Positions 51,430 to 61,262 of a DNA stretch of 64,000 nucleotides are shown here, piece after piece. The stretch covers positions 1 to 64,000 of the forward strand of contig JAOLZO010000009.1 of NCBI GenBank assembly GCA_028343845.1. Direction: 5' to 3'. A model generated the notes under the pieces. The model did no database searches, had not been told where the DNA came from, and saw only the letters and a program-made list of their open reading frames with translations. The translations under genes and the position numbers were made by a program. Each line of letters opens with the position of its first letter. Position 1 is the first letter of the stretch. This DNA comes from Verrucomicrobiota bacterium. GTDB taxonomy: Bacteria; Verrucomicrobiota; Verrucomicrobiia; Opitutales; Seribacteraceae.

Positions 51430-52407
51430 TTACTCCGGGTTCTCGGGAACGACTGTGGAATCAAAAGTCTTGAACAACCTGAAGAGCGGTGAATCCGTAG
51501 TCAGAATCAAGGAAACGTCCGAGTTGAGAATCTGCTCATAGGCTTCAAGTGTCTTTTTGAATTCGTAATAGGATGAAGCCTGAGGGCTTCTATTGTAAGC
51601 CTCGGCATATATGCGGGAAGCATTCGCGTCCGCCTCACCTTTGATTTCCTCGGCTTCCTTGTAAGCTTCGGACTCGAGCTCCAAAAGCTTCTTTTTCATT
51701 GACCCCGTGATCTCGCGGGCGTCTCCACGTCCTTTACCCAATTTTTCAGCGGCAATTTTCTGACGTTCGATCCGCATGCGGTTGAAGATTTTCTCTTGAA
51801 CCACTACATCGTAATTGATCCGCTTGAAACGGACGTCTTTCAACTCGATCCCGAACTCGAGGAGTCGGGGAGCCGCATTGGCAAGGATTTTGGCCTCGAT
51901 TTCATTGCGTCCTGTCTTGTTGCTCTCCAACCCGCCTGTGCCTTCAGTCGATTCAGCCAAGCTCCCGTTCGAATCGAGCGGCCTCCCAGGCTCGGATCGA
52001 AAAATCTGTTCTACTCCGTGATTCGCTACCGCGCTTTTGGTCGCAGCTTGAAGTATGTCATCAATACGGGAAATAGCTCTGCGCCGATCTCTCAAGGAGG
52101 TAAAATACTCAATGGGTTTGATTATGCGCCAGCGGGCAAAAGAATCTATAATCAAATACTCCTTATCCTTGTTAAGCATGCGGTCTGGCCTTCCGTCCCA
52201 AGGAAGAAAGCGTTTCTCCATCCGGTTGACTTCGTGAATGAAGGGGATTTTGAAATACAGACCGGGCTTCGTATCAGGAGTACCGACGATTTCTCCGAAT
52301 TTCGTGATAATCACTTGTTCGGTTTCCCTGACCACGTAGGTGGATAGGTAGCCGATAAAAACAATCAGCAAAATGGGTACGAGCACGAGTTGCGATTTGA
52401 TACTCAT
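51430..52407 (-). CDS. hflC: HflC, membrane protease (FtsH) modulator
   Basis: A 325-residue SPFH/prohibitin-family protein. A single N-terminal membrane helix (QLVLVPILLIVFIGYLSTYV) is followed by VRETEQVIITKFGEIVGTPD and KPGLYFKIPFIHEVNRMEKR. The SPFH domain includes FLPWDGRPDRMLNKDKEYLI, and the end is a coiled coil with EGKGRGDAREITG-like and EAEEIKGEADANASRIYAEA blocks. Together with HflK it forms the complex that encloses FtsH. Its ATG overlaps the hflK stop (ATGA). Length is normal (E. coli HflC 334). Confidence 0.92.
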   Translation of the reverse strand: MSIKSQLVLVPILLIVFIGYLSTYVVRETEQVIITKFGEIVGTPDTKPGLYFKIPFIHEVNRMEKRFLPWDGRPDRMLNKDKEYLIIDSFARWRIIKPIEYFTSLRDRRRAISRIDDILQAATKSAVANHGVEQIFRSEPGRPLDSNGSLAESTEGTGGLESNKTGRNEIEAKILANAAPRLLEFGIELKDVRFKRINYDVVVQEKIFNRMRIERQKIAAEKLGKGRGDAREITGSMKKKLLELESEAYKEAEEIKGEADANASRIYAEAYNRSPQASSYYEFKKTLEAYEQILNSDVSLILTTDSPLFRLFKTFDSTVVPENPE

Positions 52408-53390
52408 CTTCCAAACCCTCCCTTCTCTCCGGTTTGCAATTGCAGAAGAGGCAAGATTTGAGAGGCATCCTCATCGATAATGATCTTTCTGCCCAGTTGG
52501 GGAATCACTTTGCTCATCGCCTCAAGATAAAGACGGGTCTTCGTGATTTCGGGAGCCTTTTCGAACTCCCTAAGCTCGGCGTTGAATTTCGCGACATCGC
52601 CCTTGGCCCTGTTCACCCGCTCGGAAGCATACCCTTGGGCTAGCAGGATCTTCTCCTCTTTTTGCCCCTCGGCCAAGGGAACGGCGTCGTTGTATTCTTT
52701 GAGAGCCTGATCTACAAAACCGACTTTCATTTGTTCGGCTGAGTTGACCTCCTCGAAGGCGGCAAAGACTTCCTGGGGAGGAACGACTCTCTTGAACTGA
52801 ATATTCTCGATCTTAATTCCCAAGCCATAGTCCTTCACCAAAACGCTCAACAGTTCCTTGGCTCGGTCTTGGTTCTCACTGAGGCCGACAATGCAGTCGT
52901 CCACGGTACGGTCCCCCACGACCGACCTCATGACTGATTCGGAAAGACTACGGAGGGTTTCCTTGGGGTTGGAATCAGTAAACAAAAATTCGGATTGATC
53001 AATGATTTGATACTGCACGGACCATTCGACTTGGACGGCATTCAAATCGCCAGAGACCATGCTCCTTACACTTCCCCAGGTACGGGGATCGGAAGTTTGA
53101 CTCGGATCGGTAGCTCCTTCGGTACCAAACCCATAATCTTGCTTCAATGTCCTTCCGACTGGCTCGATCAAGACTTCGTCAATACCGAAAGGCAATTTAA
53201 AATGAAGCCCAGGCCCCACGACCTCCGGCTGGGCCTTGCCAAAGCGCAAGATCACGGCCTCGTACTCGGTATCCACCTTGTAGACAGAGGTGACCAAGCC
53301 GAAAAGAAAGGTCGCGATCAAAACCAACCAGACGAAGAATCCTTTGCGGACGTAATCGGGTATGTTTATTTCAAAGGGTTGTTGACTCAT
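52404..53390 (-). CDS. hflK: HflK, membrane protease (FtsH) modulator
   Basis: A 328-residue SPFH-family protein. One membrane helix at about 17-37 (VLIATFLFGLVTSVYKVDTE), then YEAVILRFGKAQPEVVGPGL, HFKLPFGIDEVLIEPVGRTL and the SPFH core (VEWSVQYQIIDQSEFLFTDS, VMRSVVGDRTVDDCIVGLSE). The long helix ends with LLAQGYASERVNRAKGDVAK and TRLYLEAMSKVIPQLGRKII. It is shorter than E. coli HflK (419) because it lacks the Gly-rich N-terminal extension. First gene of the hflK-hflC-mscS-DUF3147 group. Confidence 0.92.
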   Translation of the reverse strand: MSQQPFEINIPDYVRKGFFVWLVLIATFLFGLVTSVYKVDTEYEAVILRFGKAQPEVVGPGLHFKLPFGIDEVLIEPVGRTLKQDYGFGTEGATDPSQTSDPRTWGSVRSMVSGDLNAVQVEWSVQYQIIDQSEFLFTDSNPKETLRSLSESVMRSVVGDRTVDDCIVGLSENQDRAKELLSVLVKDYGLGIKIENIQFKRVVPPQEVFAAFEEVNSAEQMKVGFVDQALKEYNDAVPLAEGQKEEKILLAQGYASERVNRAKGDVAKFNAELREFEKAPEITKTRLYLEAMSKVIPQLGRKIIIDEDASQILPLLQLQTGEKGGFGR

Positions 53391-53442
53391 GGTTTTTATT
53401 TAATCGGTTAATAGCTCTTTCGTCAATGAAGGAGGTGCGTGT

Positions 53443-53874
53443 TCACTTGGCGATTTCATACTTTCTCTTTATGGTTTCCTCGATTTTCCGGGCATCGTAT
53501 GCAAACCCACCCTCGGGCTGGCCGTTTCTCATGCGAATGGTCTTGGTTGCGAAAGGGGTCTCTTCAATGAAAGGCTCGTCCATATGGTAATGCTGATGAA
53601 AGGGGTAAGCGGAAGGTACGTGATGCAAAGAGCTACCGGTTTCCGAATCAACCACCTCGAAGTGAGAAAATCCACCTTCGCGACAAAGCTCGGCGCAACG
53701 GAGCAGGCAAAGTTCGCCCGTAACCGGATGATGAGCACCGCGGAAAGTAACCCTGCTCAGGTTCTCCCCGAGTGTGGTTTCGCCGTAATTGGAAGCGTTG
53801 TAGAGGCTACCCACCCCGCATCCGGAAAAGCAGATGATCGAGAAAAAGATCGATAGCGGAATTAGAAATTTCAT
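53443..53874 (-). CDS. Small lipoprotein, CC0125/CC1285-like
   Basis: A 143-residue protein with signal and lipobox MKFLIPLSIFFSIICFSGCG (Cys19). The mature part opens YNASNYGETTLGENLSRVTF, then RGAHHPVTGELCLLRCAELC, GFSHFEVVDSETGSS and a C-terminal helix ARKIEETIKRKYEIAK. The run R-V-T-F-R-G, L-x-R-C-A-E-L and F-V/E-V-V-D-S is that of the CC0125/CC1285 family of proteobacterial lipoproteins, though this match is from memory. Function unknown. It stands between hflK and typA on the same strand with about 45-50 bases on each side. Confidence 0.7.
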   Translation of the reverse strand: MKFLIPLSIFFSIICFSGCGVGSLYNASNYGETTLGENLSRVTFRGAHHPVTGELCLLRCAELCREGGFSHFEVVDSETGSSLHHVPSAYPFHQHYHMDEPFIEETPFATKTIRMRNGQPEGGFAYDARKIEETIKRKYEIAK

Positions 53875-53917
53875 TTCTTCGTTCTATTAAAAGCCGAGGG
53901 AGCGCTCAAGGACTGGT

Positions 53918-55753
53918 TTACGCAGAAGATGTTTTTTTCGATTCCCTCTTCCGGAGATTGGCATCAAGAATTCGCTTGCGCAGCCTGATGCCCTTGGGCG
54001 TGACCTCAACCAGTTCGTCCGGGGCTATGTACTCGATCGCTCTCTCGAGCGAGAAGCGCAGTGCCGGAGTGAGAGCTTCCGTCTTATCACTTCCCGCTGC
54101 CCTGTGATTGGTCACGTGCTTGGCCTTGGTGGGGTTTACCGGAAGGTCCTCGGTGCGCGGATTTTCACCCACGATCATTCCCTCGTAGACCTCCTCCCCC
54201 GCACCAACGAATAATTTCCCCCGCGTTTCAATGTTTCGCAGGGCATAAGTATTTGACTCACCCTTGTCCATCGACACCAAGGTACCGGTTCTCCTCGTCC
54301 GGATATCTCCGGTATCCGGCCTGTATTCCTTGAACAGGTGAGACATGATGCCTTCTCCGCTGGTCAAATTGAGCAACTCGAATTCAAAGCCGATCAGCCC
54401 GCGGGTGGGGATGGTTGCCTGAATCGAAGTGCGGCCCCGGATTGCCGACATGGACTCGACTTGCCCCTTTCTGTTTGCAAGCGCCTGCATGCATCCGCCC
54501 ACTGCGTCATCCGGAACCTCGACGTAAAGAGTTTCGAAAGGCTCGTGGGAACGCCCGTCGATTTCCTTTTTGATCACGGTGGGCCGACTGACCAAAACTT
54601 CGAACCCTTCCCTTCTCATTTCCTCCACCACGACGGCGACCTGCATGGCGCCACGGGCATTCACCCGGAACTCAGTCGACTCCCCGGTCTCCTCGAACTT
54701 GATCGAAATGTTGGTACGGGCTTCCTTGATCAGGCGGTCACGGATCTCCCGTGAAGTCACGCGATCTCCTTCCCTGCCTGCCATAGGGCCATCGTTAACG
54801 GAAAATGACATCATGACGGTCGGCGGGTCGATCTCTACGAATGGCAAAGCTTCGGCCTCGGCTTCCCCGGCCAAGGTCTCCCCTATATCCACTTCCTCAA
54901 AACCGGAAACGCCGATAATGTTTCCCGCGACGCCCTCGCTGGCATCATTTGTAGCAAGGGCGGAATATTCAAAAACTTTCGTTACCTTCGCTCGCTCGGG
55001 TTTGTCTCCTTTGCGCAAACGCCAAAGGGAATCCCCAATCCGGACGCCTCCAGAAAGAACCTTGCCGATCGCAATGCGTCCGACGTAATCCGACCAATCG
55101 ACGTTCGACACAAGCATCCTGAAGGTCGGGCTCTCCTCAATCTGCGGAGCTGGAACGCTCTCCACAATCGCTTCGAACAAAGGGGTCATGTCATCGCCTT
55201 CGTCATCCAGGGAACGCTTTGCAAAACCATCCTTGGCGCTTCCGAAGAGAAAGGGTGCATTGAATTGATCCTCGCTTGCTTCAAGTTCGAGAAAAAGTTC
55301 CAAAACCAAATCCTGCATTTCTTCGGGACGGGCATTAGGCCGGTCAATCTTGTTGACGAAAACAACCGGATTCAAGCCAGCCGCCAAGGCCTTTTGCAAG
55401 ACGAACCGGGTTTGAGCCTGGGGTCCCTCGTACGCATCCACCACGAGCATCACGCCATCCACCATCTTCATAACCCTCTCGACCTCGCCTCCGAAATCGG
55501 CATGCCCGGGGGTATCGACGATGTTGATCAAATGCTCCCCCCACTTGACGGAGGTATTCTTCGCCTTGATCGTGATTCCACGCTCCCTTTCCTGATCCAT
55601 CGAATCCATAGCCCGTTCCTCCAGAACCTGATTGTCACGGAAGGCTCCGGAGTGCCTGAGCAATTGGTCGACCAAGGTGGTTTTCCCGTGATCGACGTGA
55701 GCGACGATGGCCAAGTTTCTGATCTTGTCCGACTGGATGGTAGGTGAACTCAT
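53918..55753 (-). CDS. typA: Ribosome-associated GTPase TypA/BipA
   Basis: A 611-residue translational GTPase from the ATG at 55753 ([20 protein letters not shown]); 27 open codons upstream have no homology to the family. G1 is [14 protein letters not shown], switch/G2-G3 is [15 protein letters not shown] and [15 protein letters not shown], and G4 is [16 protein letters not shown]. Domain II includes [20 protein letters not shown], and the C-terminal part has [20 protein letters not shown] and [20 protein letters not shown], typical of TypA rather than EF-G or LepA. It binds ribosomes and acts in stress and low-temperature growth. Length matches the family (about 600-615). Confidence 0.95.
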   Translation of the reverse strand: MSSPTIQSDKIRNLAIVAHVDHGKTTLVDQLLRHSGAFRDNQVLEERAMDSMDQERERGITIKAKNTSVKWGEHLINIVDTPGHADFGGEVERVMKMVDGVMLVVDAYEGPQAQTRFVLQKALAAGLNPVVFVNKIDRPNARPEEMQDLVLELFLELEASEDQFNAPFLFGSAKDGFAKRSLDDEGDDMTPLFEAIVESVPAPQIEESPTFRMLVSNVDWSDYVGRIAIGKVLSGGVRIGDSLWRLRKGDKPERAKVTKVFEYSALATNDASEGVAGNIIGVSGFEEVDIGETLAGEAEAEALPFVEIDPPTVMMSFSVNDGPMAGREGDRVTSREIRDRLIKEARTNISIKFEETGESTEFRVNARGAMQVAVVVEEMRREGFEVLVSRPTVIKKEIDGRSHEPFETLYVEVPDDAVGGCMQALANRKGQVESMSAIRGRTSIQATIPTRGLIGFEFELLNLTSGEGIMSHLFKEYRPDTGDIRTRRTGTLVSMDKGESNTYALRNIETRGKLFVGAGEEVYEGMIVGENPRTEDLPVNPTKAKHVTNHRAAGSDKTEALTPALRFSLERAIEYIAPDELVEVTPKGIRLRKRILDANLRKRESKKTSSA

Positions 55754-55926
55754 GAAGGGCGGAGAGCATGAACTTTTAACGTTCCGGTGGCAAGCGAAGG
55801 TTTTGGAGGGTGAATCAAAAAGCAAATCGCCCAAGCTTATTTAACTTGATCATTTCGTTAACTAGGTTTCGAACTTTATTGAGCTATCGATTCCGCTAGC
55901 CTCCGCACAACTCAAGACATTCGAAG

Positions 55927-57858
55927 ATGAAAAAGACTACTCCTCGCGCTTCATTCCGGCCTTGCCTCGCCACCCTTGCCTACCTGCTGCTCTCATCCGT
56001 CCTACCCGCTCAAGACATCCGATCCGGCCCGCCCAAGGACCTCAACGGATTCTTTCCCTTTGATCCCCCTGCAACCAGTGAGGCTTGGACAAAACGTTCG
56101 GAGGAGCTCAAACTTCGCCTCCTTGTGGCAAACGGCTTGTGGCCGATGCCTGAAAAAACCCCTTTGAATCCGGTCATTCATGGCAAAGTCGAACGCCCGG
56201 GCTTTACCGTTGAGAAAGTTTACTTTGAGAGCGTACCGGGTTTCTTCGTGACCGGCTTGCTCTTTCGCCCGGAAACCGAGACGGCCGAGAAGCGCCCGGC
56301 AGTTCTTTCCCCTCATGGACACGGTGGCCGCCTGCATGACTTGGGCAAGGAAGGAGTACGTCGGCAGATTGTCATCGGAGCGGAACGATTCGAGGAATCA
56401 GGAAGAATGCCCAAGATCGCCCGTTGCGCCACACTCGCCCGACTGGGATGCGTAACCTTCCTCTACGACATGATCGGATATGCCGACAACCAGCAAATTT
56501 CCTATCAATTGGCCCACCGTTTCGCCAAGCAAAGACCTAGCTTCGAAGGATCGGAAAGCTGGGGATTGTTCAGCGCCCAAGCCGAGCTCCGCCTGCAGTC
56601 GATCTTCGGTCTGCAAGCCTGGAACTCGATCCGGGCCCTCGATTTTCTCGCCGGCCTGCCCGACGTCGACCCAAAGCGCATCGGGGTAACGGGAGGCAGC
56701 GGAGGCGGAACGCAAACCATCATTCTGGGCGCTCTCGATCCGCGCCCGATCGTTTCCTTCCCCAACGGCATGGTTTCAAGTTCGATGCAAGGGGGATGCA
56801 CTTGTGAGAATGCAAGCTTGCTCAGGATCGGCACAGGCAACGTCGAGCTTGCCGCCCTTTTTGCCCCCAAGCCTCTTGGAATGACTGCGGCCGATGACTG
56901 GACCAGGGAAATGCTTATGCCAGGCAAAGGATTCTCCGAGATCAAGAAACTATATACCCTTCTTGGAAAACCCAACCACACCATTTGCCCCGACCTGACG
57001 CACTTCAAGCACAACTACAATTACGTCAGCCGGGCGGTCATGTACGCTTGGTTTAACAAGCACATGAAACTCGGGCACAAGGAGCCGATCGTGGAAGAAG
57101 ACTTCAAGCTACTCAGCACGGAGGAGCATGCCGTTTGGGACGATGAACACCCCAAACCCGAAGGGGGTGAAAAGCTGGAGAGGAAATTGACCAAGTGGCT
57201 CGCCGAACAGGACGACTCCCTTCTGCGCAACCTCCCTGCAGCCCAAAAGAAGACCGTATACAGAAAGGCGTGGGAAACGATCATTGGTAGAAAGTACGAC
57301 GAAGACTCCACTTTCGCTTACAAGAAAAAGCAACTGATCAACTTGGACACGAATGAACAAATCCGTCTCGAAGCGATCAACTCATCGAGCGAATCCGATT
57401 CGGCCACCATCTGGTTGGGGTTTGCGGAGGGAAGCCAAGAAATCAAGGGGTTGGAAAAAAGCAAAGACGTCCATTACCTGGTCCGGGTCTTCATGGAAGG
57501 AAAAGACGGGCCCACCCGCACAGTTGCCAACAAACGTGAATTTGCCGGATACACCCACGGGTTCAATCATTCCAGATTCGCCCGTCAAGTGCATGACCTT
57601 CTATCGGTCATTTCCTATCTCAACCAGACTCATGGGACAAAGCTTGTCATTCACAGCGCCGGAGGGATGAGGGCTCAGGCAATGGTCGCAGCCTATCTTG
57701 CTGGGTCTGCCGTTACGGAGCTAAAAGCACAGAAAAGCGACTTCACCTTTGCATCGATCACTGATTACCGGAATCCGAAATTTCTTCCGGGAGCCGTCAA
57801 GTACGGGGACGTAGCTTGGCTGAAGCAAGCCTTGGGCAGAAAGCTTGTCGCCAACTGA
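55927..57858 (+). CDS. Exported alpha/beta hydrolase (dienelactone-hydrolase/acetylxylan-esterase-like)
   Basis: A 643-residue protein with a signal peptide (MKKTTPRASFRPCLATLAYL and onward). The hydrolase core has RPAVLSPHGHGGRLHDLGKE (oxyanion region), CVTFLYDMIGYADNQQ, a nucleophile elbow GVTGGSGGGTQT (Ser258) and a His probably in LTHFKHNYN. The first 100 residues match the entry of carbohydrate-esterase-like proteins (W-x-K-R-x-E-E-L-K, LWPMPEKTPLNP, VYFESVPGFFVTGLLFRP). The C-terminal about 230 residues are mainly beta and lower in similarity. Substrate is unknown; acyl groups on polysaccharide are plausible given the window's other enzymes. Monocistronic and divergent from typA. Confidence 0.8.
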   Translation: MKKTTPRASFRPCLATLAYLLLSSVLPAQDIRSGPPKDLNGFFPFDPPATSEAWTKRSEELKLRLLVANGLWPMPEKTPLNPVIHGKVERPGFTVEKVYFESVPGFFVTGLLFRPETETAEKRPAVLSPHGHGGRLHDLGKEGVRRQIVIGAERFEESGRMPKIARCATLARLGCVTFLYDMIGYADNQQISYQLAHRFAKQRPSFEGSESWGLFSAQAELRLQSIFGLQAWNSIRALDFLAGLPDVDPKRIGVTGGSGGGTQTIILGALDPRPIVSFPNGMVSSSMQGGCTCENASLLRIGTGNVELAALFAPKPLGMTAADDWTREMLMPGKGFSEIKKLYTLLGKPNHTICPDLTHFKHNYNYVSRAVMYAWFNKHMKLGHKEPIVEEDFKLLSTEEHAVWDDEHPKPEGGEKLERKLTKWLAEQDDSLLRNLPAAQKKTVYRKAWETIIGRKYDEDSTFAYKKKQLINLDTNEQIRLEAINSSSESDSATIWLGFAEGSQEIKGLEKSKDVHYLVRVFMEGKDGPTRTVANKREFAGYTHGFNHSRFARQVHDLLSVISYLNQTHGTKLVIHSAGGMRAQAMVAAYLAGSAVTELKAQKSDFTFASITDYRNPKFLPGAVKYGDVAWLKQALGRKLVAN

Positions 57859-57894
57859 CAAAAAACGACCGCAAGCCTAGTTAGGCCAGGAAAT

Positions 57895-58374
57895 TCAGTA
57901 GAAAAACCGGTCGTAAGTATAGGCGCTCCCCATGAGCACCGTAAAATTATAGACTTCATGCACCACTGCCGTGAAAAGCAGGGCGTGAAGAAATGATTTT
58001 TCCCGCATGGCGAGATAGACCATGGTCATCGAAATCATGGTGGGATACAACATCAGGTGTCCCAACAAGTCTCTCTGGGTATGAATGGCTTCGAAAAAAA
58101 ACGCGAAGCACAAGACGACCCATAATGCCCTGAGCTTCAAATGCCTGCAAACTTCCAGAATGGGAACAAAGATAAAAATCGTTTCGAGAATCGGGGCCAG
58201 AAGAATAGCCACCAGTCCCATGCTGTAATCCACCACTCCGTCCCGGTGAATCATACCATGGCTAACCTCGAACCATGAAGGCAGGAGGAAAAAAGCCGCG
58301 GGCAAGAGGGAGCACAACAGGTAGGATTCAAGCAAAACCCGGCTTTCGTTCAACCCCGACCACCTCCCGATCAT
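57895..58374 (-). CDS. CPBP-like membrane protein with incomplete catalytic motif
   Basis: A 159-residue integral membrane protein with about five helices (LLCSLLPAAFFLLPSWF, YSMGLVAILLAPILETIFIF, ALWVVLCFAFFFEAIH). CPBP-family intramembrane proteases carry E-E-x3-R, F-x3-H and H-x3-N. Here the second (FFEAIH) and third (HEVYNF) are present but the first is ILETIFIF, with one Glu and no Arg, so it may be inactive or a non-protease relative. The open frame continues upstream to 58473 with a TTG start that would overlap the enolase-family stop by 32 bases; the ATG at 58374 is preferred, with GGGAGGAG 13 bases before it. Function uncertain. Confidence 0.6.
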   Translation of the reverse strand: MIGRWSGLNESRVLLESYLLCSLLPAAFFLLPSWFEVSHGMIHRDGVVDYSMGLVAILLAPILETIFIFVPILEVCRHLKLRALWVVLCFAFFFEAIHTQRDLLGHLMLYPTMISMTMVYLAMREKSFLHALLFTAVVHEVYNFTVLMGSAYTYDRFFY

Positions 58375-58441
58375 CCGCTCGACAAAACTCCTCCCGACCT
58401 CTTTCACCCTAGATTTCTCGATACAAGAAGAGGCAAACCGA

Positions 58442-59821
58442 TTACTTCTCCATCTCTCCCAAGCGATAACCAAAACCGGGACCGGTCAAGGTACTCAGAT
58501 CAAGCTCGCCCCCACGGCGCCTGTAGATGCCCGGATGCACCACTGCCTCCCTGGCCGAAGCTTCCGGATAGAACTGCATGCCATTGCTCTCGACCCCCAT
58601 GATCGTTCCCGCATGAGCTCCAAGCAGCACGTGAGGAATCTGAGCCAGCGTCGGGTTCGTCAAGTCCTGTACCATCAAGTCCATCCCATGAGCCTTCGCC
58701 CAGCAAAGCGAAAGCAATGCGCCCGTCTGGGTCTTGCAAGTTTTGAGGGCTACCCCGGTCCATCCGAGCTCGCGCCCAAGGCGGACGTGCTCCCAATCAT
58801 GGGCGCTTTCATCCATAAAGAGGGGTTTCCTTTGGGCGACCGAATGAACGTCTATTCGATGGGCTTCCAAGTCGTAAGGAAAGGGTTGCTCTACATAGAG
58901 GATTTTCTCATGAGTAACTGGATCATCAATCTTCAACCGGTCAAGGATCTCATTGACGTATGCAGGCTCGGTCACGGTGCAGTTGAAATCGGTCGTCAGA
59001 TACCCGACGGATTTGGATTGAGCGATCCGCCCGATTGACTTGAGCCGCTCGTAGTCCCAGTCCGCATCATTTCCCCGAAGCTTGATCTTCAGGCAGTTCA
59101 GTCCATCCGCTTCGATCCATTCCTCCAAATGAACGGGATACCCGTCTTCCGGTTCGTCTCCCGTCAATTCACTCACGTCGAGAGGGTCAAGGCCTCCGAC
59201 GAGATGCCAAACAGGGATCTTGTCCGGCCGGTTCGAGACAAGAAAGTCCGCGACGAATTTGCCTCCGAATTCAACTTCAGAATTTTCCGCAGGCTCGAGG
59301 AAAGAGGAGAGATCCCGGTTGCAAAAAACCTCACCGTAGCACTCGTAAACGGGCTGTCCGTTGGCAACCCCATAGGCATCGTGCAAGGCAAGGTCGTAGG
59401 GCGACGCGCAAACCAAGGCGGCAAGCCAGGGAACGGGCTCCAACCCCGTGCGTTCCACGCGGTTATAAGAGTCAAGAATATGCGGCAAACGTTCGAACAA
59501 AAGAGCGTGCCCGAGCTCAAGGGCATGCCCACAGGCTCCATCGTCCGACCATATGTCGGAAAGCTTTGCGCAAAAATCCAACAGGGCGTCGAGACGGTCG
59601 GCATAGGATGTTTCCGATGGCCAGACCCACTGAACGCTCAAGGGGGTCTCTCCCCATCCCACCGACTCCCGACCATCCCTTCCGGCTACGACCAAGCGCA
59701 CCCGGGCGCAAGTGACTGAGTTGAGAACTTCGGTCCCGAACTTCAGGGGCACTCTTGTTTCGATTGGAACGAATTCCAAGCTGGAGGAAAGAATGCGAAC
59801 GTCGAAATCAGATGATGGCAT
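58442..59821 (-). CDS. Enolase-superfamily enzyme, mandelate racemase/muconate cycloisomerase-like
   Basis: A 459-residue protein from the ATG at 59821 (MPSSDFDVRILSSS; 14 open codons further up are less likely). The capping domain covers about 10-200. The barrel holds LNCLKIKLRG with the paired Lys (KxK), the three acidic metal ligands in TTDFN, VEQPFP and MDESAHDW, and the C-terminal Lys in ALKTCKTQTGALL. A conserved Asp in VQDLTNPTLAQI follows. This set of Lys and Asp/Glu ligands belongs to the muconate-cycloisomerase subgroup. The protein is longer than usual, with an extra N-terminal stretch and an extra loop (EDGYPVHLEEWIEAD). Substrate unknown; a sugar-acid or dipeptide-like substrate is possible. 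Confidence 0.8.
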   Translation of the reverse strand: MPSSDFDVRILSSSLEFVPIETRVPLKFGTEVLNSVTCARVRLVVAGRDGRESVGWGETPLSVQWVWPSETSYADRLDALLDFCAKLSDIWSDDGACGHALELGHALLFERLPHILDSYNRVERTGLEPVPWLAALVCASPYDLALHDAYGVANGQPVYECYGEVFCNRDLSSFLEPAENSEVEFGGKFVADFLVSNRPDKIPVWHLVGGLDPLDVSELTGDEPEDGYPVHLEEWIEADGLNCLKIKLRGNDADWDYERLKSIGRIAQSKSVGYLTTDFNCTVTEPAYVNEILDRLKIDDPVTHEKILYVEQPFPYDLEAHRIDVHSVAQRKPLFMDESAHDWEHVRLGRELGWTGVALKTCKTQTGALLSLCWAKAHGMDLMVQDLTNPTLAQIPHVLLGAHAGTIMGVESNGMQFYPEASAREAVVHPGIYRRRGGELDLSTLTGPGFGYRLGEMEK

Positions 59822-59914
59822 GGCAAAGGAGTGAAAGAAAAAATATGTCGGGTCAAACTCCATTACGTTCTCTTTTTCCTTTTCAATCCGCTCGAGGTAT
59901 TGATGATGTAAGGG

Positions 59915-60637
59915 ATGGACGGAGATCTCATCGGTTTATTTGCCTTGTTAGTCGGTCTCGAGCTAATACTCGGGGTCGATAACATTCTCGTCATTGCAAT
60001 CCTGGTTTCCAGGTTGCCCGAGCACAAAAGGAACTCGACCCGGATCATGGGCTTGGCCGTGGCCTTGTTAGCCCGCATAGTTATGGTCATTGCGGGGCTG
60101 AAACTTCTTGAACTGACCGCCCCGGCGTGGCCCGACGGCCCCGAGTGGTTTCAATACTCATGGAAGGACTTGGCTTTGCTCGCGGGCGGATTGTTCCTGA
60201 TTTGGAAAGCGGTCAAGGAAATCCATTCCACCGTGGAACTGGAGGATCACGGCGACGAGCGCAAAGCAAAGAGCAGCTTTTTCGGGGTCGTCCTTCAAAT
60301 CCTCATTCTAGACGTCGTGTTCTCTCTTGACTCGGTCATCACTGCGGTCGGGCTGACGGATAACAAATGGGTGATCATCGTCGCAGTATTGTTCTCCTTT
60401 ATCATCATCATGTTTTTCGCCAAGCCCATAGGAGACTTCATACTCAAGCACGTCGCGCTCAAGGTTCTGGCTCTTTCCTTTCTCATCGTGATCGGAATAA
60501 CGATTTTCATGGAGGGCATGGGCAAGCAAGTGGACAAACAGTTGATCTACGTGCCCATGGGGTTTGCCATGGGCATTCAATTCCTCCTCATGAGACACAA
60601 GTACAACTTGCAAAAAAACAAGCGTGGGAATTCTTGA
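59915..60637 (+). CDS. TerC-family integral membrane protein
   Basis: A 240-residue protein with seven or eight membrane helices. LELILGVDNILVIAILVSRL carries the TerC-defining acidic helix, QILILDVVFSLDSVITAVGL is the second Asp-containing motif, and IMFFAKPIGDFILKHVALKV follows. TerC-type proteins are linked to tellurite resistance and, more recently, to manganese export at the secretion apparatus; the exact role here is not known. Its stop overlaps the KDPG-aldolase GTG start by 14 bases, so both are probably co-transcribed. Confidence 0.88.
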   Translation: MDGDLIGLFALLVGLELILGVDNILVIAILVSRLPEHKRNSTRIMGLAVALLARIVMVIAGLKLLELTAPAWPDGPEWFQYSWKDLALLAGGLFLIWKAVKEIHSTVELEDHGDERKAKSSFFGVVLQILILDVVFSLDSVITAVGLTDNKWVIIVAVLFSFIIIMFFAKPIGDFILKHVALKVLALSFLIVIGITIFMEGMGKQVDKQLIYVPMGFAMGIQFLLMRHKYNLQKNKRGNS

Positions 60638-61262
60638 CCGACTGGACGGGCAACCCGTCCTTCCCATTCTGAACTTTGCCGACAGGGATTCTGCCCTGCG
60701 GGTAACCGAAGCTTTGATCGCCGGAGGAATCAAGGTTTTTGAGATCACCTTGCGAAGCCCGGAAGCCCTGCAAACGTTGCAAGCAGTCCGCAAAGAATTC
60801 CCCGAACTGACCCTCGGGGCCGGAACGATACTTAACAAGGACCAGGTGACGCAAGCCAAGGAGCTAGGGATCGACTTCGGGGTAAGCCCGGGTTGGAGCG
60901 AGGAACTTTGGACCCAATCCCAAGAGGTGGACCTACCCTTTTTCCCCGGAATCCTTACACCGACCGAACTCACTTCGGCCTATCGGGCCGGATGTCGGAC
61001 GCTTAAGGTTTTCCCTATAGAACCGGTCGGCGGAATTTCCTATCTAAAATCATTGATCGCCCCTTTCCGCCCGCTGGGCATCCGGTATCTCCCGACAGGA
61101 GGAATAGGACGGGACAAAGTCGGTCCATACCTTCTTGACGAGGCAGTCCTGACAGTCGGGGGGTCCTGGCTAACCCCCAAGGACTCGATCGAAAATAAAG
61201 ACTTCGAAAAGATTACGGGGCTTGCCATCGAGGCCCTTTCCCTAGGTAATCGTCCCACATGA
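60624..61262 (+). CDS. eda: KDPG/KHG aldolase
   Basis: A 212-residue class I aldolase of the Entner-Doudoroff type, starting GTG (MGILDRLDGQPVLPILNFAD). It cleaves 2-keto-3-deoxy-6-phosphogluconate to pyruvate and glyceraldehyde-3-phosphate. The catalytic Glu is in VFEITLRSP (Glu40), GAGTIL follows at 66-71, and the Schiff-base Lys is Lys128 in RTLKVFPIEP. PGILTPTE and LPTGGI complete the barrel. Length is normal (E. coli Eda 213). It overlaps the TerC end by 14 bases and the SGNH hydrolase start by 4 bases (ATGA). Whether it serves the Entner-Doudoroff pathway or the catabolism of uronic or other sugar acids cannot be told. Confidence 0.93.
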   Translation: MGILDRLDGQPVLPILNFADRDSALRVTEALIAGGIKVFEITLRSPEALQTLQAVRKEFPELTLGAGTILNKDQVTQAKELGIDFGVSPGWSEELWTQSQEVDLPFFPGILTPTELTSAYRAGCRTLKVFPIEPVGGISYLKSLIAPFRPLGIRYLPTGGIGRDKVGPYLLDEAVLTVGGSWLTPKDSIENKDFEKITGLAIEALSLGNRPT

